Of a DNA stretch of 31,487 bases, positions 21,199-28,307 are shown one piece after another. The notes beneath the pieces are model-generated. The model was not told where the DNA came from, did no database searches, and saw nothing but the letters and a program-made list of their open reading frames with translations. The translations under genes and the position numbers were made by a program. This DNA comes from a virus: the IMG/VR virus record IMGVR_UViG_3300020380_000865, positions 1 to 31,487 of that record; one strand, 5' to 3'. How positions within the stretch are numbered: the stretch's first letter is position 1; every line of letters begins with the position of its first letter.

Positions 21199-21425
21199 TA
21201 CCCGTCATCTCCTATGGCTTCAACGGGACAATTTTCCATTGCTTCTAAGCAAGCGTCTGCCTCACCTTGCTCTGTTGGCTGTTTGTAAACGTAAGAGTAT
21301 CCGTCTTCGTGATTGGTGAAATTATCTGGTGCTAATTCGCGGCAAAGATTACAGTCAATGCACTCTGTATCAACATAAAACTTACCCTTTACATTATCCT
21401 TATATTTATCTTCTTTTGTTGCCAT
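21198..21425 (-). CDS. 4Fe-4S ferredoxin
   Basis: 75 residues from ATG 21425 (MATKEDKYKDN...). The cluster site is CIDCNLC followed later by CLEAMENCPVEAIG: a Cys-x2-Cys-x2-Cys plus Cys-Pro set for one [4Fe-4S] cluster, with an extra Cys pair that could form a disulfide, as in small bacterial ferredoxins. The upstream in-frame hydrophobic extension (MFIIVLIPIINT) is unlikely for a ferredoxin. It carries low-potential electrons; its partner in this phage is not clear. Ferredoxins occur in some marine phages. Confidence 0.88.
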   Translation of the reverse strand: MATKEDKYKDNVKGKFYVDTECIDCNLCRELAPDNFTNHEDGYSYVYKQPTEQGEADACLEAMENCPVEAIGDDG

Positions 21426-21470
21426 TGTATTAATTATAGGAATTAAGACAATAATAAACAAATAAATTAC

Positions 21471-21701
21471 CTAAACATCTTTTAATTTTTTAATATCATA
21501 GCCATCTTCTTCAACTATGCCCTTTTCAAGTAGCTCTACAAAATAATCCCCAAGACCTTTTTGGCTCACGCGCTTGCGGCCTTTCTCTTTTTTATATAAA
21601 TCATCAAATGCTTTATTTGTATCAAAGGTTATCGAGCAAGTTCCATCTGGGTTATCTTTGACTTCACGAAGATAGATTTGCGGAAAATTACTATTCTTCA
21701 T
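21471..21701 (-). CDS. Hypothetical 76-aa protein
   Basis: A soluble, charged protein (SNFPQIYLREVKDNPDGTCS; LGDYFVELLEKGIVEEDGYD). It overlaps the gene at 21691 by 11 bases. No recognised domain. Confidence 0.6.
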   Translation of the reverse strand: MKNSNFPQIYLREVKDNPDGTCSITFDTNKAFDDLYKKEKGRKRVSQKGLGDYFVELLEKGIVEEDGYDIKKLKDV

Positions 21702-21924
21702 AGTCTTTAAATTCTATTTCAGAGGCCACAAGAACTGGCGTGTCTTTTATGTCTCTCAATATTTGCTCCACTTGTTCTATCGTTTCTTCCTCGGTTTCTC
21801 CAATGATAGTAATTGCGTCTTCGGTGTAAGCATAAATACTACCGTCTTTGTTGTAAAAGACTTCATGTACGCCATGCCAAATGGTTCCATTCTTTTCGTG
21901 TTTTATGATTCTATTGTTCCACAT
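21691..21924 (-). CDS. Hypothetical 77-aa acidic protein
   Basis: A strand-rich N-terminus (HGVHEVFYNKDGSIYAYTED) and an acidic helix (EETEEETIEQVEQILRDIKD). AAGGA lies just upstream of the ATG, behind a small hairpin at 21939-21956. Function unknown. Confidence 0.6.
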   Translation of the reverse strand: MWNNRIIKHEKNGTIWHGVHEVFYNKDGSIYAYTEDAITIIGETEEETIEQVEQILRDIKDTPVLVASEIEFKDYEE

Positions 21925-21938
21925 TTTTCCTTTTTAAT

Positions 21939-21956
21939 CCCGTCGAATTCCACGGG
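21939..21956. promoter_or_regulatory. Short hairpin upstream of the 77-aa gene
   Basis: CCCGT and ACGGG (5 bp) enclose an eight-base loop. On the minus strand it lies in the leader, just before the AAGGA ribosome site of the gene starting at 21924. On the plus strand it is followed by TTATATTT, weakly terminator-like. Confidence 0.3.
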
Positions 21957-21980
21957 TTATATTTACTTACGTCAAGCATT

Positions 21981-22154
21981 TTACCAAAATGGGCCATATT
22001 CACCCCAAATAGATTCTCCTGTTATCAGGCTCCATATCAACACGAACGCGAAATAAATAATAGCGGCTATAACGGGCAAGGCTGGTATTAAGACGGTAAT
22101 GCCAATAACAACGAGAATGATAATAAGAATTGCAGATAGAATATCTTTAATCAT
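21981..22154 (-). CDS. Small two-TM membrane protein (57 aa)
   Basis: Read by hand: residues about 5-24 (ILSAILIIILVVIGITVLIP) and 25-45 (ALPVIAAIIYFAFVLIWSLI) are hydrophobic, and the end is GESIWGEYGPFW. The start follows the upstream stop by four bases. Function unknown; small holin-like and envelope proteins share this shape. Confidence 0.6.
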   Translation of the reverse strand: MIKDILSAILIIILVVIGITVLIPALPVIAAIIYFAFVLIWSLITGESIWGEYGPFW

Positions 22155-22158
22155 TTTT

Positions 22159-22407
22159 TTACCAAGGGGTTATTTTATATCCTAATTGATTAAACAGTAA
22201 ATTCAACAACCATAATATTAATATATATATTGGCAACTCTATTAAGAACTGCTTCCATACGGGTTGTTTTAATTTCCAAGTCTTAAACTTATTTGGCTTA
22301 CTGGCTCCTACTTTTTTATCTACTTTCTTAGTTAAATAAGATACAGCGTTATCTTGAAAATCCTTTATCCATATTAATGGCTTGAGCAATAATTTAAGTA
22401 TCTTCAC
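22159..22407 (-). CDS. Single-pass membrane protein (82 aa)
   Basis: A basic, amphipathic N-terminal half (KKVDKKVGASKPNKFKTWKL) precedes a hydrophobic segment near 54-72 (LIELPIYILILWLLNLLF). It overlaps the YHS lipoprotein by four bases. Function unknown. Confidence 0.65.
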   Translation of the reverse strand: MKILKLLLKPLIWIKDFQDNAVSYLTKKVDKKVGASKPNKFKTWKLKQPVWKQFLIELPIYILILWLLNLLFNQLGYKITPW

Positions 22408-22598
22408 TTGATATATTTTTCAGGATTCTTTTTAAATTTTTTGATACAAGGAGCGCAGCAAACCGAGTAACTTTTACCTTCGTGTTCAAAGCTAACTGGC
22501 TTTCCCATTGAACCCAGCTTGTTACCCGTAACCACACAAACACCTTCTTCGCATCCTAAAAATGCAAAGCTAATAATAATTAAAAATAATTTATTCAT
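22404..22598 (-). CDS. YHS-domain lipoprotein
   Basis: 64 residues from ATG 22598. A lipoprotein signal MNKLFLIIISFAFLGC leads into a YHS-type metal-binding domain: CVVTGNKLGSMGKP, HEGKSYSVCCAPCIKKF, and NPEKYIK at the end, giving a Cys set (CVVTG, CCAPC) typical of the family, which binds heavy metals. An upstream ATG (22622) would bury the signal and is unlikely. Such domains are found with metal transport and resistance systems. In a phage it may protect or modify the host envelope, but the role is unknown. Its signal is duplicated in the next lipoprotein. Confidence 0.8.
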   Translation of the reverse strand: MNKLFLIIISFAFLGCEEGVCVVTGNKLGSMGKPVSFEHEGKSYSVCCAPCIKKFKKNPEKYIK

Positions 22599-22602
22599 GA
22601 CT

Positions 22603-22797
22603 TTAATGTGGTGATATTCCATTCTTTCTATAATACTCTCTATGGAAGCTGTCTATTTGATAATTATATTTATCAGTATAGTGGCCTTTGTAATTGTTGA
22701 TTCTAACAGGTTTTTTCTTCACGGGTTTTTGAGCGACCTCACTAGAGGCACAACCTATACCAAAAGCAATCAATATTAAAAATAATTTATTCATCAT
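22603..22797 (-). CDS. Small lipoprotein (64 aa)
   Basis: A signal MMNKLFLILIAFGIGC ends in lipobox GIGC, then ASSEVAQKPVKKKPVRINN and an aromatic tail (YNYQIDSFHREYYRKNG). DNA around the start shares an uninterrupted 20-base match with the YHS lipoprotein's signal-coding region. Overlaps the upstream membrane gene by 11 bases; start may be the first or second ATG. Function unknown. Confidence 0.7.
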   Translation of the reverse strand: MMNKLFLILIAFGIGCASSEVAQKPVKKKPVRINNYKGHYTDKYNYQIDSFHREYYRKNGISPH

Positions 22798-22987
22798 CAG
22801 AAATAGTATCCTGTTTTTTCATTATATCAAGCATTTCTTCAGCGTGGTGCATCATCAAATCTCTCTCCGACTCTGCTTCATTAACTCTTTCTAGCATCGC
22901 CCAAACGCCAATTATTAGACCGAATGAAGTTGCAATCAGAATTGCGATGATCATTTTCTCATCTTTATTTGGTTTAATAAAGTGCAT
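22787..22987 (-). CDS. Single-pass membrane protein (66 aa)
   Basis: One segment at about 13-31 (IIAILIATSFGLIIGVWAML) is followed by an acidic helical tail (AESERDLMMHHAEEMLDIMK). Function unknown. It follows the glycosyltransferase gene by 13 bases. Confidence 0.65.
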   Translation of the reverse strand: MHFIKPNKDEKMIIAILIATSFGLIIGVWAMLERVNEAESERDLMMHHAEEMLDIMKKQDTISDDE

Positions 22988-23000
22988 TATAAGTTATTGA

Positions 23001-24104
23001 TTATAATAATTTTCTTTCAGGTGAACCAAATGGATGCTGATATACTTCGACATATTTACCAAAATTTTCCATATTTTCTAACCAATCAGATTGAGATTGT
23101 TTCCATGCTTCATTGCAGATTTTAGCATAAGTTCCTTCGTTTTTGTTTATTTTTTTAATTAGGTCAATCATTTCGTCTCCTGTTGAGAATTTAAACTTAG
23201 CGTTTTCATAAGGGTCTAAATCCTGACAAATATTAGGTAGACCTAAAGCGTTGCATTCTTTAAGTTTTATGTCGCTTTTTGCTCTATTAAAAGCATTATC
23301 AAACAAAGGAGTGACAACTAATGAAGGCATTAGGTTTGATATTAAATAAGGAAAATCATATATATTGCAATGCTCATACAACTTTATCTTACCTTCTGAA
23401 ACAAAGCTTTTTAGTCGTTCTGGTATGCAACCACCAAGGAATACCCAATTAAAATTATTTACTGTTTTAGCAATTGATTCTGTTATATGACTGTAATCAT
23501 CTATTTGATTGTTTCGATTTTTCCAATCAAAATGAGACGAACTTCCGATAAAAAGCACTAAAGGCTTTCTTTTGTGTTTCCTGTATCTAAGATTTGCTAT
23601 TTGAGGGCTATAAAATCTGTCTAACCAAAATCTAGGAACATAATTTGGAAGAACTGTTACGTTTTTATTTCCAGTAATATTTTTGTAAAAATCAGCCATA
23701 AACTTACTTGGCACAGTAATTTCATCGCATCTCTGCATTATAGAAATAAAATTATCTTTATACTGTTTAAAGTATTCTTTAGAAAGATTCCATTTGGGGA
23801 TTTCTTCAAAATCAATTATGTCATCAACGTCATAAACTATTTTAAATTTTGCATGTACTTGTACCTCTTTTAAAAAATCAAAATATTCTACCTGTTCGTC
23901 AGTTAAAAGTCTTTGTACTCTTACTGTAGTAACGTCTTTGTAGTACGCTCCATGAACGAGCGTCATCTCCATAGAATGTACTTGAAACGCTGCGTTTGTC
24001 GATCTTGCATTAATTATTGAATTAGGCCACAGCATTCGATAATGACCACATGCCGATCTGTCTCCAACGGTTGCTATGTTTTTTATGATAGGGGATGTGC
24101 TCAT
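23001..24104 (-). CDS. GT4-like glycosyltransferase (GT-B fold)
   Basis: 367 residues. The N-terminal half has ACGHYRMLWP and VYDVDDIIDFEEIPKWNLSK; the second half has the GT-B nucleotide-sugar site (RKPLVLFIGSSSHFDWKN; DIKLKECNALGLPNICQDLD, with an E-x7-type pattern). It probably moves sugars onto a host- or virion-linked glycan. Overlaps or abuts an APS-kinase-like gene, and together with 11655, 29593 and 30855 forms a scattered set of glycan genes. Confidence 0.85.
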   Translation of the reverse strand: MSTSPIIKNIATVGDRSACGHYRMLWPNSIINARSTNAAFQVHSMEMTLVHGAYYKDVTTVRVQRLLTDEQVEYFDFLKEVQVHAKFKIVYDVDDIIDFEEIPKWNLSKEYFKQYKDNFISIMQRCDEITVPSKFMADFYKNITGNKNVTVLPNYVPRFWLDRFYSPQIANLRYRKHKRKPLVLFIGSSSHFDWKNRNNQIDDYSHITESIAKTVNNFNWVFLGGCIPERLKSFVSEGKIKLYEHCNIYDFPYLISNLMPSLVVTPLFDNAFNRAKSDIKLKECNALGLPNICQDLDPYENAKFKFSTGDEMIDLIKKINKNEGTYAKICNEAWKQSQSDWLENMENFGKYVEVYQHPFGSPERKLL

Positions 24105-24608
24105 TTACAAATTAAAAAGATCAAGTAGTTGGCAAAAAGTTATTTCCGCAGCGCAATCAGTATTTAATACATGATCTGGTGAGCCTATTTCAAAGTTATT
24201 TACATGATACTCTTTTCTTAAGTCTCTGCTGGATTGTAAAAAAACTTCCGTAACTTGATTGTTGTTATTATTTTTTAGCTCTTCTCTTAAATGTTCATAT
24301 GGATTAACAAGACACATTATAACGTCAGACCCTTTTTGGACAGGGCGACCTTTAATTAAATTCTTATCTTCACCTTTGCAATAGATGGCGCACCATTCTT
24401 CTCTTGATCCTTTTTTATTTAAATAAGTTGCTACTGCATTCGCATTGCGTATGTTTTCTTCTCGACCTTTTTTACCGTAATTATCATTTGTAAACATACC
24501 TCTAAACTCGTCTCCATCGATAACAAAAGGTGTATTAAGGTAATTCGCCAGCATGTTACCTAAAGTAGTTTTTCCTGAAGCGGGTTGTCCGTATATTGAG
24601 TAAATCAT
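24105..24608 (-). CDS. APS-kinase-like P-loop kinase
   Basis: 167 residues with Walker A GQPASGKTT (6-14) and the APS-kinase-like motif IDGDEFRGMF...REENIRNAN. In true adenylylsulfate kinases this region binds APS and gives PAPS. The C-terminal half (AEITFCQLLDLF) is less conserved, and the protein is close in length to other members. In a phage next to a glycosyltransferase, it could phosphorylate a sugar or nucleotide intermediate rather than APS. It overlaps proline dehydrogenase by four bases. Confidence 0.8.
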   Translation of the reverse strand: MIYSIYGQPASGKTTLGNMLANYLNTPFVIDGDEFRGMFTNDNYGKKGREENIRNANAVATYLNKKGSREEWCAIYCKGEDKNLIKGRPVQKGSDVIMCLVNPYEHLREELKNNNNNQVTEVFLQSSRDLRKEYHVNNFEIGSPDHVLNTDCAAEITFCQLLDLFNL

Positions 24609-25444
24609 TTAAACCATTCCTTAAATATATTATATACAACAAATTTTAAATTCTTCCATTCTTTTAGCCTTCTGATGCAATAGGGAAGCCAATCAGTTCC
24701 AAACGGAACATAGACTCTAACTCTACGGCCTTCATCTTTATAACGTCTTTGTAAATCTCTTCTTATGCCGTAAAGAAACTCATAGTCATAATAGTTAGGG
24801 TCTGGTATTAAATCTATAATATCTTCCAAAAGCTTTTCGTCATGAGTACCAACAGCAGGTTTGTTTGCTTTGTGAGAATACAGGTTTGCAGAATGATTAA
24901 AAAACGAAGCACGTATTGATTCAGGGGTTTGGTATGAAATGTCTTTCGACTCTTGATAAGCACCCTTAACCAACCTGACAGAAACACCTTTGTCAATAAG
25001 TATCTTTAAATCGTCCTCAGTTCTAAACAAGTTTGCTTGAATTGCTACCCCGCAATTACCATGCTTTTCGTTCACAGAAATAGCGAGGTTACGAGTTAAA
25101 TCTGTTGTTGAAGAGTCCTCCATATCCAAACGAATTGTATGACCTACTTTAGCGGCTCGTTTAGCTAAATTATGTAAAATTATAAAAGCAAGATATGGAT
25201 GAACATTGAGTCCGACTTGAGAAGGCTTTATCGAAATATCAATCTTACGGCCTTCGAACTCTTTAATTATGTTACAGTATTGCTTGTAAGCCTTTCTAGC
25301 CTGAGAATAAGTTTTGCTATTTTCTCCAATATAATCTACCGAAACTTCATAACCGTCGTTTAATAAACGCAATATTTCTGATTTAGCTGACTCAAGATTA
25401 TCGCCAGCTATAAACCTTTTCGCCAATGGATATAAGAAAATCAT
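24605..25444 (-). CDS. Proline dehydrogenase
   Basis: 279 residues of a single-domain TIM-barrel ProDH. Family motifs are in order: RLDMED (105-110), RLVKGAY (157-163), GTHD (199-202), EFLYGIRRD (222-230), and VYVPFGTDWLPY...RRL with the Arg pair 258-259 that holds the substrate carboxylate. FAD-bound ProDH oxidises proline to pyrroline-5-carboxylate and passes electrons to the quinone pool, usually at the inner membrane. The size is similar to monofunctional Thermus-type ProDH; no P5C dehydrogenase is in view. A phage-borne ProDH could harvest electrons from host proline during infection. Confidence 0.92.
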   Translation of the reverse strand: MIFLYPLAKRFIAGDNLESAKSEILRLLNDGYEVSVDYIGENSKTYSQARKAYKQYCNIIKEFEGRKIDISIKPSQVGLNVHPYLAFIILHNLAKRAAKVGHTIRLDMEDSSTTDLTRNLAISVNEKHGNCGVAIQANLFRTEDDLKILIDKGVSVRLVKGAYQESKDISYQTPESIRASFFNHSANLYSHKANKPAVGTHDEKLLEDIIDLIPDPNYYDYEFLYGIRRDLQRRYKDEGRRVRVYVPFGTDWLPYCIRRLKEWKNLKFVVYNIFKEWFK

Positions 25445-25456
25445 TTTTCATCTTAA

Positions 25457-26044
25457 TTATTGTATACCGTTTCTTAAAAATGCTTCTAGCTCATTCGTTT
25501 CAACAACCTCTGCTCCGCTATCTGTAACAAAACGAAATGCGGTTTTTTCCTGACCAGTGGATTCAAAAATAATATCTTTTGATAAAATTTGCTTATATGG
25601 TTTTACTTTTATTAATTTAACAGTGCATTTAACGGGTTCTTGATCTTTTTTCAAGTAAACATGAACAGTGACGATGTTTTCTCCAGCAGTGACACCTCTA
25701 AAAGATACCACCTCTTCATGGAGTTGTATGATTTTTCCTTGGGTATCTTTAGGTAATTGATTGTTTCTTCTTCCTAAAGCGTCATGGTCTAAGCTTATTA
25801 AACTACCTTCTCCACCTTCTCTTCTATTAAAGGAAACTATGTGGCCTGAAGCAGATTGAACGTATAAGTCTAAGTCATCAAAACTTTTTCCATCCCAAGT
25901 TAGAACCACCTCGTATAAAACATTCGGAGGTCTAACTTTTGTTTTTTCTTCTTCTGTCTTTAACAAAAAAAGAATTGCAACCAACATCAACAAACAACAA
26001 AATAGTACGTCGATAAAAGGTCTGAATGAAAAAAACTTTTTCAT
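25457..26044 (-). CDS. ExbD-like N-terminus fused to DUF2135-like domain
   Basis: 195 residues. The start (FFSFRPFIDVLFCCLLMLVA) resembles the ExbD/TolR N-terminal signal-anchor segment, with the conserved Asp in FID-V (Asp12) that carries protons in this family. After the single membrane segment comes a periplasmic domain (about 42-145) with VVLTWDGKSFDDLDLYV and DHDALG, which matches the pattern of DUF2135/YfaP-type beta domains (LxWdxxxDlDLhVxdP). The usual ExbD periplasmic domain is replaced. Next to an ExbB/MotA-like protein and the phage-domain protein, this looks like the rotor/stator partner in a proton-driven complex. Function inferred. Confidence 0.72.
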   Translation of the reverse strand: MKKFFSFRPFIDVLFCCLLMLVAILFLLKTEEEKTKVRPPNVLYEVVLTWDGKSFDDLDLYVQSASGHIVSFNRREGGEGSLISLDHDALGRRNNQLPKDTQGKIIQLHEEVVSFRGVTAGENIVTVHVYLKKDQEPVKCTVKLIKVKPYKQILSKDIIFESTGQEKTAFRFVTDSGAEVVETNELEAFLRNGIQ

Positions 26045-26045
26045 A

Positions 26046-27161
26046 TTAACTATTCATAATATCCGAGTCAGCTTTTCTGTAAGAGTTTTTGACTTTTCCT
26101 CCTCTAACCATTTTTAAGAACATATTAACACGAGCCATAGCCCAACCGCCGCGAGTCATTCCGGGTCTGTGGCTTTGAGAGAAAGCTCCCGCTCCCCTTC
26201 TGTAGACTTTCTTCAACTGACCAAGGGTAACTTTCTTTTTGTATTTTTCATTATGCTTCTTAACTTTTTCTTTTAAAGATTTAATAACAGATTCTGAGAA
26301 AGTAATCTTCCCGCCCTTCTCTCCAGCACTTCCGGGTTTATTTTTTTTAGAACCTTTTTTTCTTTCGCTTGGCTTGGATGGGGTTTGCGCTCCTGATTTT
26401 GGACCCGGTCTTTTGGCTTCTATTAAGTCGTTTACATCCATGACCTCTAAATATTCTTCGAGAGACATTTCATAATTGCTCTTAGCTTTTTTAAGTTGGT
26501 CTGAAGTTGGAGCACCTTTATCTCCCTTCTTACGCATTTTTTCTCCAGAGCCTCTTTTAATTCTCTCTCTCTTTTTGTGGATGTTTTCCCAAAGGCTGGC
26601 GTCATCTTCTTCCTCCGGTTCTTCTTCTTTGCCTTCTTTACCTTTCTTTTTGTCTTCGATTTTTTTCTTAACTATTTTTTCTTGCAAGGCTTTAGGTAAG
26701 GTCTTCTGCTCTTTAGTTAGTATCGCCTCAGACTCTTCGCACTCCAAGCACTGGTCTGTTACTTCTTCCTCTACGAAAGCAAGAGAAGGATTGATGGTTA
26801 GTAATTCATTATGATCGAATAAAGTTTCTCCGTCCCAAGCATATTCCTCTTCAGAGCCTTTTACTTTTTTACCAGCCCTCCACTGATAACAAGACCAGTA
26901 GCGAGCTTTCCATTTGGGGCCGGGATTCGAACAGTTGTGTCTAGCTCTAAAACTTTTTCTACGAGCTGGATCGTCTCGTTTAATCTCCATATTAGGATCA
27001 CCAAAGTTTACCTTTACGACATTACCCTTTTCGTTCTTTACATAAACGGAAAACTTTTTCGGGCCGTCTGGGGTTCTAAATGGTTTGTTTAGAGTTTTGT
27101 TTTCCTTGTTGGCTACGATTTGCTCTGTAAAATCAATCTCTTGCTCGTTTCTATTTTTCAT
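26046..27161 (-). CDS. Phage protein with two conserved virus domains, Lys-rich
   Basis: 371 residues. The N-terminal domain (about 36-94) has KFSVYVKNEKGNVVKVNFGD, SFRARHNCSNPGPKWKARYW and a second Cys at 91. The C-terminal domain (320-351) has YRRGAGAFSQSHRPG and WAMARVNMFLKM. These two patterns are ones I recall from uncharacterised marine phage and virus proteins (DUF5872/DUF5824-like), often in capsid-maturation or structural neighbourhoods. The middle is disordered, Glu/Lys-rich, with QCLECEE at about 137-143. It is encoded between the ExbD- and ExbB-like genes and overlaps the ExbB-like gene by 11 bases. Confidence 0.75.
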   Translation of the reverse strand: MKNRNEQEIDFTEQIVANKENKTLNKPFRTPDGPKKFSVYVKNEKGNVVKVNFGDPNMEIKRDDPARRKSFRARHNCSNPGPKWKARYWSCYQWRAGKKVKGSEEEYAWDGETLFDHNELLTINPSLAFVEEEVTDQCLECEESEAILTKEQKTLPKALQEKIVKKKIEDKKKGKEGKEEEPEEEDDASLWENIHKKRERIKRGSGEKMRKKGDKGAPTSDQLKKAKSNYEMSLEEYLEVMDVNDLIEAKRPGPKSGAQTPSKPSERKKGSKKNKPGSAGEKGGKITFSESVIKSLKEKVKKHNEKYKKKVTLGQLKKVYRRGAGAFSQSHRPGMTRGGWAMARVNMFLKMVRGGKVKNSYRKADSDIMNS

Positions 27162-27633
27162 TTTTTGAATCCAGTTTAAATTTTAAAATCATAAGTTGCA
27201 CTTGCAGTGGCAAGCTAAATACGATGCCACAAACTGTTGTATAAAATGCGGTGTTTAATCCCTCTTTTAATCCAGCTACAATCTGACTAGTTTGCAAAGA
27301 AGAATCTAAATTACCTTCGGTAGCTATAACTAAACCTATAATTGTTCCCAACAAGCCTAAAGAGAAAAAATGCTCGGCTGCAAACCAGCCAACTTGCGCT
27401 CTTTTTTCCAAAAAGTCTTTAGCTTCTTGCTCTTTTTTTTCGTTTATCTTATCAGCTAAGTAGCAGAGTCTACCAATATATCCAGACACTATGACGTATA
27501 AGGATATAATTAGTATCGATATACGTGACAAGTCGTTTTCAATTATTCTGGAAATGATGTCCTTCTGTTCTGCGAGAAAAACAGAAGTTAAAATAACAGA
27601 GTTAAGTAAGAACCACTTGGTAAAGGTTGTCAT
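27151..27633 (-). CDS. MotA/TolQ/ExbB-family membrane protein
   Basis: 160 residues with segments at about 8-22, 37-58, 84-103 and 124-150. The two hallmark stretches are SLGLLGTIIGLVI (91-103) and GLNTAFYTTVCGIVFSLPLQ (125-144), the proton-channel helices of the family, whose members form pentameric channels around ExbD/TolR/MotB-type dimers. It lacks the long cytoplasmic insertion of MotA and ZorA. Paired with the ExbD-like gene. The genes are co-directional and nearly contiguous, so a phage-encoded proton-driven complex is likely. Confidence 0.85.
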   Translation of the reverse strand: MTTFTKWFLLNSVILTSVFLAEQKDIISRIIENDLSRISILIISLYVIVSGYIGRLCYLADKINEKKEQEAKDFLEKRAQVGWFAAEHFFSLGLLGTIIGLVIATEGNLDSSLQTSQIVAGLKEGLNTAFYTTVCGIVFSLPLQVQLMILKFKLDSKNEK

Positions 27634-27671
27634 AATATACTAACTATATTACACAACTTTAAGGACGTTTT

Positions 27672-27983
27672 CTAACTTTCGTGGTATCTTTTGGCTTCTT
27701 CGTAGTCTGAATAATGGCTTCTAGGCTGATCTTTGTCGGATATACGAGGAGGCATGAATTTTCCGAAGATTTCCCTCTGTCTTTTACAAGTAAGGTGTTC
27801 GTATGTTTCTGTGCGAGCTTGAGCGTTGGCATCCATTTCAGCCTGTCTTTTCTGGCATTTTATGAAATCTTCTTCTTTTTTAACTTCTTCAAGGTATAAA
27901 CCGAAAATCCTGTTAACTCTTGGAGTGTCGGGGGCAACCCACCAAGTAAAACGAAAAAGTAATTTAAATAAAAAAAGCCTCAT
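27672..27983 (-). CDS. Hypothetical 103-aa protein
   Basis: N-terminal hydrophobic patch (MRLFLFKLLFRFTWWVAPDT) and a charged, helical remainder (VKKEEDFIKCQKRQAEMDAN; KDQPRSHYSDYEEAKRYHES). It may be membrane-anchored near the N-terminus. It overlaps the next upstream gene by four bases and probably belongs to the motor-gene operon. Function unknown. Confidence 0.6.
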   Translation of the reverse strand: MRLFLFKLLFRFTWWVAPDTPRVNRIFGLYLEEVKKEEDFIKCQKRQAEMDANAQARTETYEHLTCKRQREIFGKFMPPRISDKDQPRSHYSDYEEAKRYHES

Positions 27984-28258
27984 TTTTCCTGTTTTAAGTT
28001 ATTTATTTCAAATTTTAACTTCTCAATAGTTTGCTCTGAATCTTTTATTTGCTGCTTGAGCTTTTGATTTTGTGAGAATGTTTCGTTGTATAGGTTAGTC
28101 ATTGTTTGTGAAGTCTTATTGGCTCTTTCAACTTGAGTATTTATTTCTTCATCTAATTTTGTAAAATTCGACTTTTGCCATAAGAAAAAACAAACTAAGA
28201 TTGTTAAAATTAAACTTAAACAGGTTAAACTATGTTTTTTTCTAGTATCTTCAGACAT
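27980..28258 (-). CDS. Single-pass membrane protein with coiled coil (92 aa)
   Basis: One membrane segment at about 11-27 (CLSLILTILVCFFLWQK), then heptad-like coiled coil to the end (EINTQVERANKTSQTMTNLY; LKQQIKDSEQTIEKLKFEIN). The central ANKTSQ resembles MNKTSQ in the 19528 protein, so they could be paralogues. It is the first gene after the structured RNA. Possible envelope-spanning scaffold for the motor genes downstream. Function unknown. Confidence 0.65.
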   Translation of the reverse strand: MSEDTRKKHSLTCLSLILTILVCFFLWQKSNFTKLDEEINTQVERANKTSQTMTNLYNETFSQNQKLKQQIKDSEQTIEKLKFEINNLKQEK

Positions 28259-28307
28259 TAATTATTATTTGGTGAAGGCCAAATAAATTCGAATATTTAT
28301 TCAAGAA

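Noticed and set aside
21911-21979. 22-codon ORF (MLDVSKYNPWNSTGLKRKNV...)
   Set aside because: It overlaps the start of the 21924 gene and a hairpin, and its TTGACG is not followed by a well-placed -10.
26239-26814. Plus-strand hydrophobic Ser/Leu/Phe-rich ORFs
   Set aside because: Antisense shadow of the Lys/Glu-rich region of the 26046 gene.
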